Assembly: GCA_016715825.1 (NCBI GenBank)
Contig: JADJXO010000001.1
Span: forward strand, 371,001 to 435,000
DNA: 64,000 bases
Reading direction: 5' to 3'
Origin: Nitrospira sp.
GTDB taxonomy: Bacteria > Nitrospirota > Nitrospiria > Nitrospirales > Nitrospiraceae
The notes under the pieces were generated by a model. That model was not told the origin of the DNA, did not search any database, and saw only the letters and a list, made by a program, of their open reading frames with translations. The translations under genes were made by a program, and so were the position numbers. This document shows, piece by piece, positions 16,385 to 23,939 of the stretch. Numbering within the stretch: position 1 is the first letter of the stretch; each line of letters starts with the position of its first letter.

Positions 16385-16723
16385 ATGCCGATTACTCAAC
16401 GAACGTCACCCAGGGCCACCGTGGTACACATCGACGATGTCTTTACGCACCGGAACCGGAAAGACTTTTCCTATGCGGTGAAGACGTTTAAGGAGTCCAC
16501 GAGCACCCATCTGATCGTCAATTTGCGCGATGCCACGTATGTGGATAGTGCCGCGGTCGGCTTGCTGGCGCTGACGTCCCAACAGCTCACGGCGGACGAG
16601 CGGATGTTCAGCTTGGTCGGGCCACAAGGCACGGTCAAAACGATTCTTGAGATGGCAAATCTTGACAGGATGATTCCTGTGTTCCCGACCGAGGAGGCGG
16701 CAACTGCAGCTCGACCCGCATGA
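16385..16723 (+). CDS. STAS-domain anti-sigma-factor antagonist
   Basis: 112-residue single STAS domain of the SpoIIAA/RsbV type. The phosphorylatable serine is S55 in YVDSAAVGLL, at the conserved position after beta-strand 3. In partner-switching systems the dephosphorylated form binds an HATPase-type kinase and releases its target. It is 16 bp downstream of cheB with a GGAGG ribosome-binding site, so it is in the same operon. The likely kinase and phosphatase are the HATPase and PP2C proteins three to four genes downstream. A second STAS gene follows. Confidence 0.9.
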   Translation: MPITQRTSPRATVVHIDDVFTHRNRKDFSYAVKTFKESTSTHLIVNLRDATYVDSAAVGLLALTSQQLTADERMFSLVGPQGTVKTILEMANLDRMIPVFPTEEAATAARPA

Positions 16724-16762
16724 GAGGAAGATACAACCTGATATTGAATGGAGGAGGAAGTC

Positions 16763-17113
16763 ATGGCCATGCAAGTGAAGGAACGTCCTGTGCCGAACGG
16801 TGTGGTTCTGGAGTTGACCGGCGATCTCACGTACGCGAATCGTGAACAATTCAAAACGGCCGTCGAAGCGGTTCGACAGAAGGGCTGCCGGCACCTCATC
16901 TTGAATATGTCTGAGGTGCGATTTGTCGACAGTTCCGGATTAGGCCTGCTCGCACTGGTGTCGCAGAATTTTAAATTGGGCCAAGGGAAAGTGAGTATGC
17001 TGAAGCCGCAAAGTTACGTGCGAGAAATTATGAGCTTAGCGAACATTCAGAGGCTCATTCCTGTCTACGATAGTGAGCAAGAGGCCTTGGCCGGACAGCA
17101 ACGGGCGGCGTGA
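16763..17113 (+). CDS. STAS-domain anti-sigma-factor antagonist
   Basis: Single STAS domain of 116 residues with the canonical FVDSSGLGLL motif (S57/S58), closer to SpoIIAA than the gene before it. The start is ATG 16763, directly after GAGGAGG at 16751-16757; the ATG at 16748 lies upstream of that site and is less likely. Its stop overlaps the next gene by 4 nt (GTGA), suggesting translational coupling to the PP2C phosphatase that would dephosphorylate such a protein. Two adjacent STAS proteins may give two switches for one kinase. Confidence 0.92.
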   Translation: MAMQVKERPVPNGVVLELTGDLTYANREQFKTAVEAVRQKGCRHLILNMSEVRFVDSSGLGLLALVSQNFKLGQGKVSMLKPQSYVREIMSLANIQRLIPVYDSEQEALAGQQRAA

Positions 17114-18405
17114 CGCGTGAAACGTCGCTTGTGAAACGTGAAGCGTTGTTCGTGAAGCGTGACGTGATGGGAAGTAATATGAAGCATGAAACGTCAGAAT
17201 CTGAAACGAGAGACGCTTCACGAGAGACGCTTCACGCAGTTGGGGCATCACGGACCGTGCTGGTGGTGGACGATGAGCCGACCGCACGTATCGCGATGGC
17301 GGCGCGACTCAAGCGGCTTGGGTATCGTGTGATCGAAGCGGTCGACGGTAAATCCGGACTGGATGCGCTTCGTCGGGAGCGACCGGATCTGACGATTCTC
17401 GATTGGATGATGCCCGATATCAATGGTCCTGCCTTTTGTGAACGGGTCCGTCAGGACCCTGAACTCCTCACGAGTCAGATTCTCATGATGACGAGTCACG
17501 ATCAGCCTGAGCAGATCGCCGAGGGGTTGGCCCGTGGGGCCGATGACTTTCTCAGCAAGGCCGCCAGTAAGTACGAAATTATGGCCCGTGTTCAAACCGG
17601 GATGCGCGCTGCGAGCTTGATTCGACGATTGGAAGATGTGACGGAGGACATTCGCCGGAAGCAAGCGATACTCGAGCACGAACTCCAGTCCGCCGCACGC
17701 TACGTCGAATCGTTGCTCCCGTCACCCGGCACCCTCGTGCCCGGGGTGCGGATGGTGCATACCTATCGTCCCTCTCTTGGCTTAGGAGGCGATCTGTTCA
17801 ACACCGTGTCGTGGGGCGATGGGGTGCTGGGACTGTATCTGCTCGATGCCTCCGGACATGGTGTGTCGGCGGCGCTACGCTCTGCCTCCCTTGCCACGTT
17901 CTTACGCAGAGGCAATGTGCTTCGCCATGTCGGGTCGACTGATCCCGGTGCGATCCTCACGGAAGCCAATCGACAGTTTCCACTGACGGAAGACGGGAAC
18001 TACTTTACGATCATTGTTGCCAGACTTGATACCCGAACCTGGACGCTGTCCTATGCGACAGCCGGGCACAACGGCGCCTTTCTTCAACGGTCCTCAGGAG
18101 AGGTGTGCTGGTTAGCTCAACCCAATTTGCCGCTTGGGTTCGACGGCTCGACGACCTATGCCACGACGGATCTGACGATCGCGCCGGGTGATCGGCTGTA
18201 TCTGTTGAGCGATGGTCTTTATGAAGTTCCGGACTCACACGGCGAATTATGGGGACAAGAGCGACTGGAAGAGACGATTCGCCGGTTCGGCATGGCGCCC
18301 ATGACTGAGGTGGTGTCCGGGGCGGTTGCCGAGGCGATCAGATGGCAAAGCCATGAACAATTTCCCGATGATGTGGCGTTGATGGGGGTTGAGATTGCTG
18401 TGTGA
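17110..18405 (+). CDS. Receiver-PP2C serine phosphatase (RsbU-like)
   Basis: Response regulator with a serine/threonine phosphatase output. The receiver (about 48-165) has D54/D55, phosphoacceptor D98 in ILDWMMPDING, T128 and K150. A coiled linker leads to a PP2C/SpoIIE domain (about 205-430) with GLGGDLF, LDASGHGVSAALRSA, SDGLYEV and PDDVALMG. When phosphorylated it would dephosphorylate the STAS proteins encoded just upstream. The GTG at 17110 overlaps the previous stop by 4 nt. However, residues 2-45 are encoded by the repeat element, including DASRETLHA. An ATG at 17179, six bases after GGGAAG-like sequence, may be the true start. The catalytic domains are intact either way. Confidence 0.9.
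   Translation: MTRETSLVKREALFVKRDVMGSNMKHETSESETRDASRETLHAVGASRTVLVVDDEPTARIAMAARLKRLGYRVIEAVDGKSGLDALRRERPDLTILDWMMPDINGPAFCERVRQDPELLTSQILMMTSHDQPEQIAEGLARGADDFLSKAASKYEIMARVQTGMRAASLIRRLEDVTEDIRRKQAILEHELQSAARYVESLLPSPGTLVPGVRMVHTYRPSLGLGGDLFNTVSWGDGVLGLYLLDASGHGVSAALRSASLATFLRRGNVLRHVGSTDPGAILTEANRQFPLTEDGNYFTIIVARLDTRTWTLSYATAGHNGAFLQRSSGEVCWLAQPNLPLGFDGSTTYATTDLTIAPGDRLYLLSDGLYEVPDSHGELWGQERLEETIRRFGMAPMTEVVSGAVAEAIRWQSHEQFPDDVALMGVEIAV
17115..17236 (-). repeat. Palindromic GTGAAGCGT element, expanded copy
   Basis: Multiple GTGAAACG/GTGAAGCG units (17115-17160), an interior segment, the inverted loop core CAGAATCTGAAACGAGAG (17195-17212) and ACGCTTCACG units to 17236. It has the same orientation as the copy in cheB. 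It spans the junction between the second STAS gene and the phosphatase gene and is at least partly translated. Confidence 0.75.
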
Positions 18406-18442
18406 CAGTCAAGACGGTTGGTCGCCGAAATTGATTGAAAGC

Positions 18443-18502
18443 ACGTTTCGCGTGAAGCGTCAGAATCCGGATACGAAATACGCTTCACGAACAACGCTTC
18501 AC
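18443..18502 (-). repeat. Palindromic GTGAAGCGT element, copy before the Hpt gene
   Basis: CGTGAAGCGT (18451-18460), loop CAGAATCCGGATACGAAATA, CGCTTCACG (18481-18489) and a further CGCTTCAC unit. The loop is the reverse complement of the copy at 763 with few changes. It occupies most of the 113-bp gap between the phosphatase and the Hpt gene. Confidence 0.85.
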
Positions 18503-18518
18503 AGATTGGTGTGATCGT

Positions 18519-18878
18519 ATGAGTCAGAATCCGATCTTCAGTCTCGATGAAGCGCTTTCTCGAGTCGATCACGATCGAGAGACGTTTGAGATGATGATCG
18601 ACCTGTTCCTCGAACACGGACCAAAAGACTTAGCCGACGCGAAAGCCGCACTGGGTGTCCAGAACGCGGTCGGCGTGGCCCGATCCAGTCATCGGCTGAA
18701 GGGAGCGATCCTTCAATTCTGCGCGCCGGCTTCCCTTGACGCGTGCAAGGCATTGGAGGACACGGCAAAGACCGGCAATCTCCTTCATGCCGACGCGCTC
18801 TATGCTACGTTGGAACAGGAACTCCACCGTCTTCTGGGCGCCTTGCGCCATGAACGGGACAAAGGACTTGCCGCATGA
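18519..18878 (+). CDS. Hpt (histidine phosphotransfer) domain protein
   Basis: 119-residue stand-alone Hpt domain. The phosphorylated histidine is H58 in ARSSHRLKGAILQF, matching the HxLKGxA-type motif. It would shuttle phosphate between a hybrid kinase or CheA and the receivers encoded here, such as the receiver-phosphatase gene just upstream. Its stop overlaps the next gene by 4 nt (ATGA), which links it to the receiver-HATPase protein. Length and composition are normal for the family. Confidence 0.9.
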   Translation: MSQNPIFSLDEALSRVDHDRETFEMMIDLFLEHGPKDLADAKAALGVQNAVGVARSSHRLKGAILQFCAPASLDACKALEDTAKTGNLLHADALYATLEQELHRLLGALRHERDKGLAA

Positions 18879-19774
18879 CCACGACGAGCATGGCGGAGCA
18901 ACTGGTAGTCGTCGACTCGTGCCGGGAGACTCAGGCGCGCATCGCTCAACATTTGCAGGGGAGGGGGGTTTCGGTGGTGGCGGTGCACGATCCGCTATCG
19001 GCACTGGCCACCATCGACTCAGCCGCACCGAGCATCGTCCTCACGGAGTTATTTCTTCCTGACGCATCCGGGCTCACGTTGGTGAAAGAACTCAAAGCCA
19101 GACATGGTCCATGCTCTGTGATCGTGATGGCGCGAGATGCACCGGAACCGATGATCCTTGAGGCGCTTCGGATCGGTGCGGCCGACTATCTGCATAAACC
19201 TATTGCCGAAGAAGAATTGGCCCACGCGATTCAGCGCGCACGCGGTCTTCTGCCTGGAGATCTGGCGGATGTTCAGGGGGTGTGCCGATCGGAGTATCAA
19301 CTCACCGTTGATTCAGATCCTGCCCATATCCCCGGCATTATTTCCTGGCTGATGAAGACGACAGCATCGACCTTGTCGCCGATGCGACGGTTACATCTCC
19401 AAGGCGCACTTCAAGAACTCCTGTTTAATGCCATCGAACATGGAAATCTGGAAATCTTCTATCAGGAGAAGCAAGAGGCGCTGGCCGACGGGCAGTATGA
19501 ACAGCTGCTCGCTCAACGCTTGGCCCAAGCTCGGCTGAGAGATCGGCGCGTGGTGATTCATGCCCTCTACGAGAAACGCGGTGAGAGTCTGGTCTATCGC
19601 ATTACCGATGAAGGGAAGGGCTTTAAATGGCGGAGTCTGCTTATGCGCTCACAGGACGTGTGTGAATCGGAAGACGCCAATGGAAGAGGGATCTTTCTGA
19701 CTCGTTCATTCTTTCCTGGTTTAGCCTACAACGAACGCGGTAATGAAGTGACGATCACGGTACCGCTCGACTAA
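18875..19774 (+). CDS. Degenerate receiver fused to HATPase (RsbW-like) domain
   Basis: 299 residues. The N-terminal receiver-like domain (about 8-125) has lost key positions: the phosphoacceptor is E58 (LTELFLPDASG) instead of Asp, only one residue of the acidic pair remains (D14), and the switch Thr/Ser is A86; K108 is kept. The C-terminal domain (about 145-299) is a GHKL ATPase of the anti-sigma-factor type, with N185 in ELLFNAIEHGN, D245 in TDEGKGF and a G2 box GRGIFLTRSFF. There is no HisKA domain, so it is likely a serine kinase or anti-sigma factor acting on the STAS proteins upstream. Glu at the Asp position may mimic phosphorylation. It overlaps the Hpt gene by 4 nt and ends the operon. 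Confidence 0.85.
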   Translation: MTTTSMAEQLVVVDSCRETQARIAQHLQGRGVSVVAVHDPLSALATIDSAAPSIVLTELFLPDASGLTLVKELKARHGPCSVIVMARDAPEPMILEALRIGAADYLHKPIAEEELAHAIQRARGLLPGDLADVQGVCRSEYQLTVDSDPAHIPGIISWLMKTTASTLSPMRRLHLQGALQELLFNAIEHGNLEIFYQEKQEALADGQYEQLLAQRLAQARLRDRRVVIHALYEKRGESLVYRITDEGKGFKWRSLLMRSQDVCESEDANGRGIFLTRSFFPGLAYNERGNEVTITVPLD

Positions 19775-19854
19775 GTTTCATGTTTCATGTTCCAAGTTTC
19801 ATGTTAAGTCAGAGGCCTTAAGAACGTGAAACCAGAAACGTGAAACCTGAAACT
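19775..19854. repeat. GTTTC/GAAAC inverted repeat between convergent genes
   Basis: A left half of GTTTCATGTTTCATGTTCCAAGTTTCATG and a right half of GTGAAACCAGAAACGTGAAACCTGAAAC-type units form a long imperfect inverted repeat. It separates the + strand signalling operon from the convergent gspK gene and may act as a two-way terminator. It is related in style, but not in loop sequence, to the GTGAAGCGT family. Confidence 0.7.
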
Positions 19855-19866
19855 CCTCCTATTCCA

Positions 19867-20811
19867 TCAGAGAATCCGCAAGTATTCCACGGTACTCTCG
19901 CCTTTGCTGGCATCGCGTCTCAGCACCACGAACGAAGTTTTGGTGGTCTCGTTGATCGTAATCGCCAGGCGTGCCGAAAAATAGTCAGACTTGATGTCGT
20001 AGTCGTTGCGCAACGTCCTGCCGATTTCTTGAAAGCTGCTGACTCGATCCAACTCGACCTTCGTTTTGTAGGGGCGTCCTTGAACGATCTCCATCGCGAT
20101 GGATTGGGTAATGCTTGGGTCGAGCGTCTGAATGACGATCGGATCAGCTGTATTCAGGTTAATGGGCCCTCCACCTTCCAACGGGTGGACCGTGACATAG
20201 GGCTCGATTCGTTCGATGATCTCCGATGTAAATCCCTTAATGAGCCGGAGATCCCCGAGCCCAGGCAACGGCGAATTGGCGGCCCGATAGGGCGGTCGTA
20301 AGGATTGATAGTACAGGCTCTCCGCGCCGGCCGGTTGGGGGGCGTCATCTTGGTCGATCCAATCGATCAGGGCATCCACCAAGTTCGGACTGACTTTCAG
20401 CAGTTCGAACAGACGTCTGACTCTGAAGACTTTCTTCTTCTGTTCCAGTTCACCACCCGACGTCGACGCGAGATCGTTGAGGTTGACTTTTCCCGTTTCA
20501 TCCTTGATCTGCGCCGTGAGGAATCCGTCGCCGATGGCGTAGTGTTTGATCGGCATGCCCCAGATGTCGGTCGGCGCGTCGTACTTTTGGCCGGTCATCT
20601 TTTCCCGTAAGAGATCCTGCGCCAAGACGGCACGCATCGCCTGCACGGCAGCCCGTGTCAACATGCTGGCCTTGTAGTCGTCCCGAAAGGTCGCTGCCGC
20701 TCGGTATTCGCGGCGCGCCTCGGCATCGAATTCAAGAATGAGGGCGGTGAGGAGAGTCAACACAAGGAGTGCCAACAGGAGCGCGACGCCTCGTTCGTCA
20801 GCTCTTGGCAT
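19867..20811 (-). CDS. gspK: Type II secretion minor pseudopilin GspK
   Basis: 314 residues. The short basic leader MPRADERG is followed by the hydrophobic helix VALLLALLVLTLL. As in other GspK proteins there is no Glu at +5. The large periplasmic domain has the GspK features FLTAQIKDETGKVNLNDL, a helix-hairpin-helix-like region, and GPINLNTADP. GspK caps the pseudopilus tip with GspI and GspJ. It is the last gene of the operon and overlaps gspM by 14 nt. The prepilin peptidase that would cleave its leader is not in the window. Confidence 0.9.
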   Translation of the reverse strand: MPRADERGVALLLALLVLTLLTALILEFDAEARREYRAAATFRDDYKASMLTRAAVQAMRAVLAQDLLREKMTGQKYDAPTDIWGMPIKHYAIGDGFLTAQIKDETGKVNLNDLASTSGGELEQKKKVFRVRRLFELLKVSPNLVDALIDWIDQDDAPQPAGAESLYYQSLRPPYRAANSPLPGLGDLRLIKGFTSEIIERIEPYVTVHPLEGGGPINLNTADPIVIQTLDPSITQSIAMEIVQGRPYKTKVELDRVSSFQEIGRTLRNDYDIKSDYFSARLAITINETTKTSFVVLRRDASKGESTVEYLRIL

Positions 20812-21346
20812 AACTCAAGACCCGAATGGTGGCGTCCATGTTCACCGGGTTATCGAACTTTGGGCGCATTTGGAGATGGCGGACCTGGAGATCGTAGGGC
20901 GCTTGGTCGATCGCGACGAGTAACGCCAGCACGTCCGGCAGTTGCACACCTTCCAAGCGTAGATCGACGGCGGTCTCTTCATAGCCTTGGGCGAGCGTCT
21001 GTACTTGCGGCTGCATGCTGGTAATGCGTTCGCGTATGTGCGCGGTCGTGGCCGCCTCCTCCATGAAGGTGAGCAGCGAAAAGTGATGTTCCTGTGTGGG
21101 CATCCGACGTTCGATTGTTGCCAAACGATCTCGTTTGACGAGATAGTCTTGACTCAACAGCGCCAACTCGGTGAGGTCTTTTTGTTTGCGTACGGCTTGA
21201 CGGTCAAGGCGATCCAATGTGTCGAGCAAGGGGTCCACGATGAGCACGAAGAGGAGGCTCAGCCCGAGCACGATGCCTCCCATCAGGACAAGCGTCTGCT
21301 CCCGTTTGGACATGTGGTGCCAACGCTCTCGAAACTGTTGCATCAT
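20798..21346 (-). CDS. gspM: Type II secretion inner-membrane protein GspM
   Basis: 182 residues with one membrane helix near the N-terminus (LVLMGGIVLGLSLLFVLIV, about 19-37), a coiled coil (about 40-80) and a small C-terminal ferredoxin-like periplasmic domain. GspM binds GspL in the inner-membrane platform. Sequence identity in this family is low; the call rests on size, topology and position between gspL and gspK. It overlaps gspL by 4 nt and gspK by 14 nt. Confidence 0.85.
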   Translation of the reverse strand: MMQQFRERWHHMSKREQTLVLMGGIVLGLSLLFVLIVDPLLDTLDRLDRQAVRKQKDLTELALLSQDYLVKRDRLATIERRMPTQEHHFSLLTFMEEAATTAHIRERITSMQPQVQTLAQGYEETAVDLRLEGVQLPDVLALLVAIDQAPYDLQVRHLQMRPKFDNPVNMDATIRVLSYAKS

Positions 21347-22926
21347 GACGGCTTCACCGTGACGGTCATTCGAAATACCACTTGATTGGGTGCGGCGCCC
21401 ACACGAGTTTCCGTGACCGCAACATCCGCGAGCTGAGCGCTGCCGACGAGGGTTTGTTTCACCCGTTCGACGGCGTCGAACGAGGTGGTCTCACCTTCCA
21501 TGAGAATCACCGCTCCATCGACGGTCAACTCGCGAACCTTGACCGTTGTCCCGGGCGGTAGTTGCTTCATGAAGACGGATAGCGTGCGCAAGACGGTCTG
21601 GCTTGTGGTGTCGACGAGACCAAGGGATTTATCAAGCTGGCCGATGTGGTATTGGGCCAAATCCAGTTCTTCTCCCGGCGCGGCCCCCGCGCCAAAAAAT
21701 TGCTCATACCGGCTCTGTAAGGCCGCTTTCAGCCTGGTCACCCGTTGGTCTTGCAGCATGAAGTGTACGGTGAAGTCTCCGACCGCCAATAGGGCGATGA
21801 CCAGAACCGCAATGACGGCCAAACGCCGGTCCTGTTTGCTTGTGATCGTGTCCGAAGACGTTGCTTCCGTCACACCCTTCAGATCAAGGGCCAGTCCGAG
21901 CGGAGACGATTTAAATCGCCACCGTGGCCTGATGATCTTCGGGTGAATCGCGAGACCGAAGGCGATGGAAAAGGCTCGTGGCGCATCAGCCCCGAACCCC
22001 TGGCGTGGCCCCACCGGATAGAGTCCCAATTGTCGCGACACATAGTCCCCGATTTCCAGTAGCTTGGATCCGCCTCCACAGATCCAGGAGTGCGTCAACC
22101 GACCACGTTCGCTTCCTTGATAGGCTTGCAGCGTGATGCGCAGCTCCCGCAAGACGGGCTCCAACAATCCATGTACCTGATCCACCGCGAGCGTGCGTTT
22201 GTGACGTTCAGCGTCGGCAAAACTGCAGGCATGACGGACTGCCAAGGCATGGGTAAGGTGGTTGCCGCCCCAGAGGATGGTTCGAAGCACGACAGGACGC
22301 CCTCCCTGAACGAGACAGAGCGTGGTTTTCGAAGCGCCGACGTCGATGATCGCCAGATCCGGCGGTACGGTTCCCCCTTCCTCTTGCAGGTATTGGGTGA
22401 CGGAAAAGAGTGCCATGGCATCCACGTTGATCGCGGATGGCTCCACATCGGCTTGGGCGAGAAAACGAAGATGCTCGGCGACCTTGTCTCTGGGTGCGGC
22501 GGTGATGAGCACTTCGGAGCCTTTGACTTCCCGTACGACGCCTTCAATGGGCTGCTCCGGTGGGAGTACGAGGCTTCCGACCGCCAGATCTTCGAGCGGC
22601 ATGGGGACAAGATTCTCGACCTCAAAGGGCACGACCTGTGCCAGCTTGGCCGAATCTTTGAATGGAAACGAGAGCGTCCTGACAAAGAGGTCCTGACAGG
22701 GGATGGCGGTCACCAAGCGGTCGGTGGCGTAGAGGCCATGTTGCCAAATGAAGCTTCGTAAGGACTGTACGCGTCGAGCCGGTTCGAGGTCTTCCGGACG
22801 TGAAAACGGCATCGGGTGCTGGAAGTAGTCGATGGTTTCACGACCACTCAGGCGACGGCGGAATCGGACGGCCTTTAAGCCGGTTTGCCCCACATCCAGC
22901 CCGACACATTCATCTACAATGGCCAT
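21343..22926 (-). CDS. gspL: Type II secretion assembly protein GspL (PilM-like actin fold)
   Basis: About 527 residues. The cytoplasmic domain has the PilM/GspL actin-like fold: IVDECVGLDVGQTGLKAV at the N-terminus, PFEVENLVPMPLED, LAIIDVGASKTTLCLV and ICGGGSKLLEI. A single membrane helix lies at about 364-388, then a periplasmic domain like that of PilN/GspL. It links the ATPase GspE to the membrane platform. I take ATG 22926 as start, with GAGGAAG upstream. The frame is open 18 codons further, but those residues come from a GAAAC-type repeat. It overlaps gspM by 4 nt. Confidence 0.9.
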   Translation of the reverse strand: MAIVDECVGLDVGQTGLKAVRFRRRLSGRETIDYFQHPMPFSRPEDLEPARRVQSLRSFIWQHGLYATDRLVTAIPCQDLFVRTLSFPFKDSAKLAQVVPFEVENLVPMPLEDLAVGSLVLPPEQPIEGVVREVKGSEVLITAAPRDKVAEHLRFLAQADVEPSAINVDAMALFSVTQYLQEEGGTVPPDLAIIDVGASKTTLCLVQGGRPVVLRTILWGGNHLTHALAVRHACSFADAERHKRTLAVDQVHGLLEPVLRELRITLQAYQGSERGRLTHSWICGGGSKLLEIGDYVSRQLGLYPVGPRQGFGADAPRAFSIAFGLAIHPKIIRPRWRFKSSPLGLALDLKGVTEATSSDTITSKQDRRLAVIAVLVIALLAVGDFTVHFMLQDQRVTRLKAALQSRYEQFFGAGAAPGEELDLAQYHIGQLDKSLGLVDTTSQTVLRTLSVFMKQLPPGTTVKVRELTVDGAVILMEGETTSFDAVERVKQTLVGSAQLADVAVTETRVGAAPNQVVFRMTVTVKPS

Positions 22927-22950
22927 GAATTCAGCTTCCTCATTCGTATC

Positions 22951-23034
22951 GTGTTTCTCGTTTCGGGTTTCAAGTTCCAAGTTTCAGGTACTCCGCGAAC
23001 ATGAAACTCGAAACGTGAAACTTGCAACCCGAAC
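22951..23034. repeat. GTTTC/GAAAC inverted repeat between gspN and gspL
   Basis: GTTTCTCGTTTCGGGTTTC and AGTTTCAGG units face GAAACTCGAAACGTGAAAC and related units, forming a long inverted repeat in the only sizeable gap of the lower part of the secretion operon. It resembles the repeat at 19775. It may form a processing or stability hairpin in the operon mRNA. Confidence 0.7.
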
Positions 23035-23042
23035 TCCATACT

Positions 23043-23939
23043 TTACAACGCGATCCTAGCCTGTGCCAAGGTTCCTACGATCTTGATGGTCATGGGCGTC
23101 CCAGAAGGCGGGGCGGGGAGGCCCAACGATCCGGCTTTGGAGGCAAAGCCCGGGCCAGGAATGACCGTGACCGTGAGTGCAAGTTGGCTGTGCGGCATCG
23201 GTTCCTGAAGCGTGATCCGCCCTTCTCCCGTGAAGGAGCCGTCGATCCCTTCGCCATTCATGTGTGTGACCTCGCAGAGGAGGTCTCGGCATGAGAGGCC
23301 TGCCGAAACCGAGCTGAATGTCAGCGACAAGGTTCGATTGTTCCCGAGTGGAATCTGATCGATTGCCAAATCCGTTGCCTCGGCCGTCCATGTGCCTTCA
23401 CCCTTCATGAAGGTGGTCGTAGACTCTCCGGACGCGACGCGATGCGAGAAATCTCCATTCAATGTCCCTTTGGTGACATATCGGCGGAGGATTTTCGAGA
23501 GATCCACTTGCTGAAGCTGTCCCTTGATGGTCATCGGCCCAGAGAGAGAGAAGGATGAGGCGGTCAGCGTGCCCTTGGCGAGGCTTGTACGCGAGGATGT
23601 GGCATCCAGCTGTACGACGACATCGACCCCCAGTGTTCCTCCGAGGGCTTTCAGCACTCCGAGTTTGGCCTGCACCACGGCCATCTCAATCGGGGTGAGG
23701 TTCGGCTTCGACAGGGTGACGTGTTGCCATTCCAGACTCAGTGGTATCCCCATGGACCAATCAGCGACTCGAACGTCCATCCCGGTGGCTCGCGTGAGTT
23801 CCGCCACCAAGCGTGCGTGGAGCATCCCGTACGGAAAGGTGAGCAGGAGGCAGATCGCCACGATACCGATTCCGGCGACCATCCACGCTATGATCCTGCC
23901 CCATGCTTCAGGCAATTTCTCAGGCCAGTGAATGGTCAT
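23043..23939 (-). CDS. gspN: Type II secretion system protein GspN
   Basis: 298 residues with one N-terminal membrane helix (about 17-38) and a beta-rich periplasmic domain, matching GspN of the type found in Leptospira and deltaproteobacteria. The role is not well defined; GspN is an accessory inner-membrane component absent from many systems. The start ATG (23939) overlaps the gspJ stop in ATGA, indicating coupling, so the seven-codon upstream extension is unlikely. It sits between gspJ and gspL, separated from gspL by a repeat. Identification is by size, topology, the repeated AsmA-like beta pattern and context. Confidence 0.8.
   Translation of the reverse strand: MTIHWPEKLPEAWGRIIAWMVAGIGIVAICLLLTFPYGMLHARLVAELTRATGMDVRVADWSMGIPLSLEWQHVTLSKPNLTPIEMAVVQAKLGVLKALGGTLGVDVVVQLDATSSRTSLAKGTLTASSFSLSGPMTIKGQLQQVDLSKILRRYVTKGTLNGDFSHRVASGESTTTFMKGEGTWTAEATDLAIDQIPLGNNRTLSLTFSSVSAGLSCRDLLCEVTHMNGEGIDGSFTGEGRITLQEPMPHSQLALTVTVIPGPGFASKAGSLGLPAPPSGTPMTIKIVGTLAQARIAL

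Noticed and set aside
763..18502. CRISPR array
   Set aside because: Copies are kilobases apart, palindromic and in both orientations, without regular spacers.
22090..22761. 223-residue + strand ORF opposite gspL
   Set aside because: Shadow of a well-supported gspL frame, no domain.
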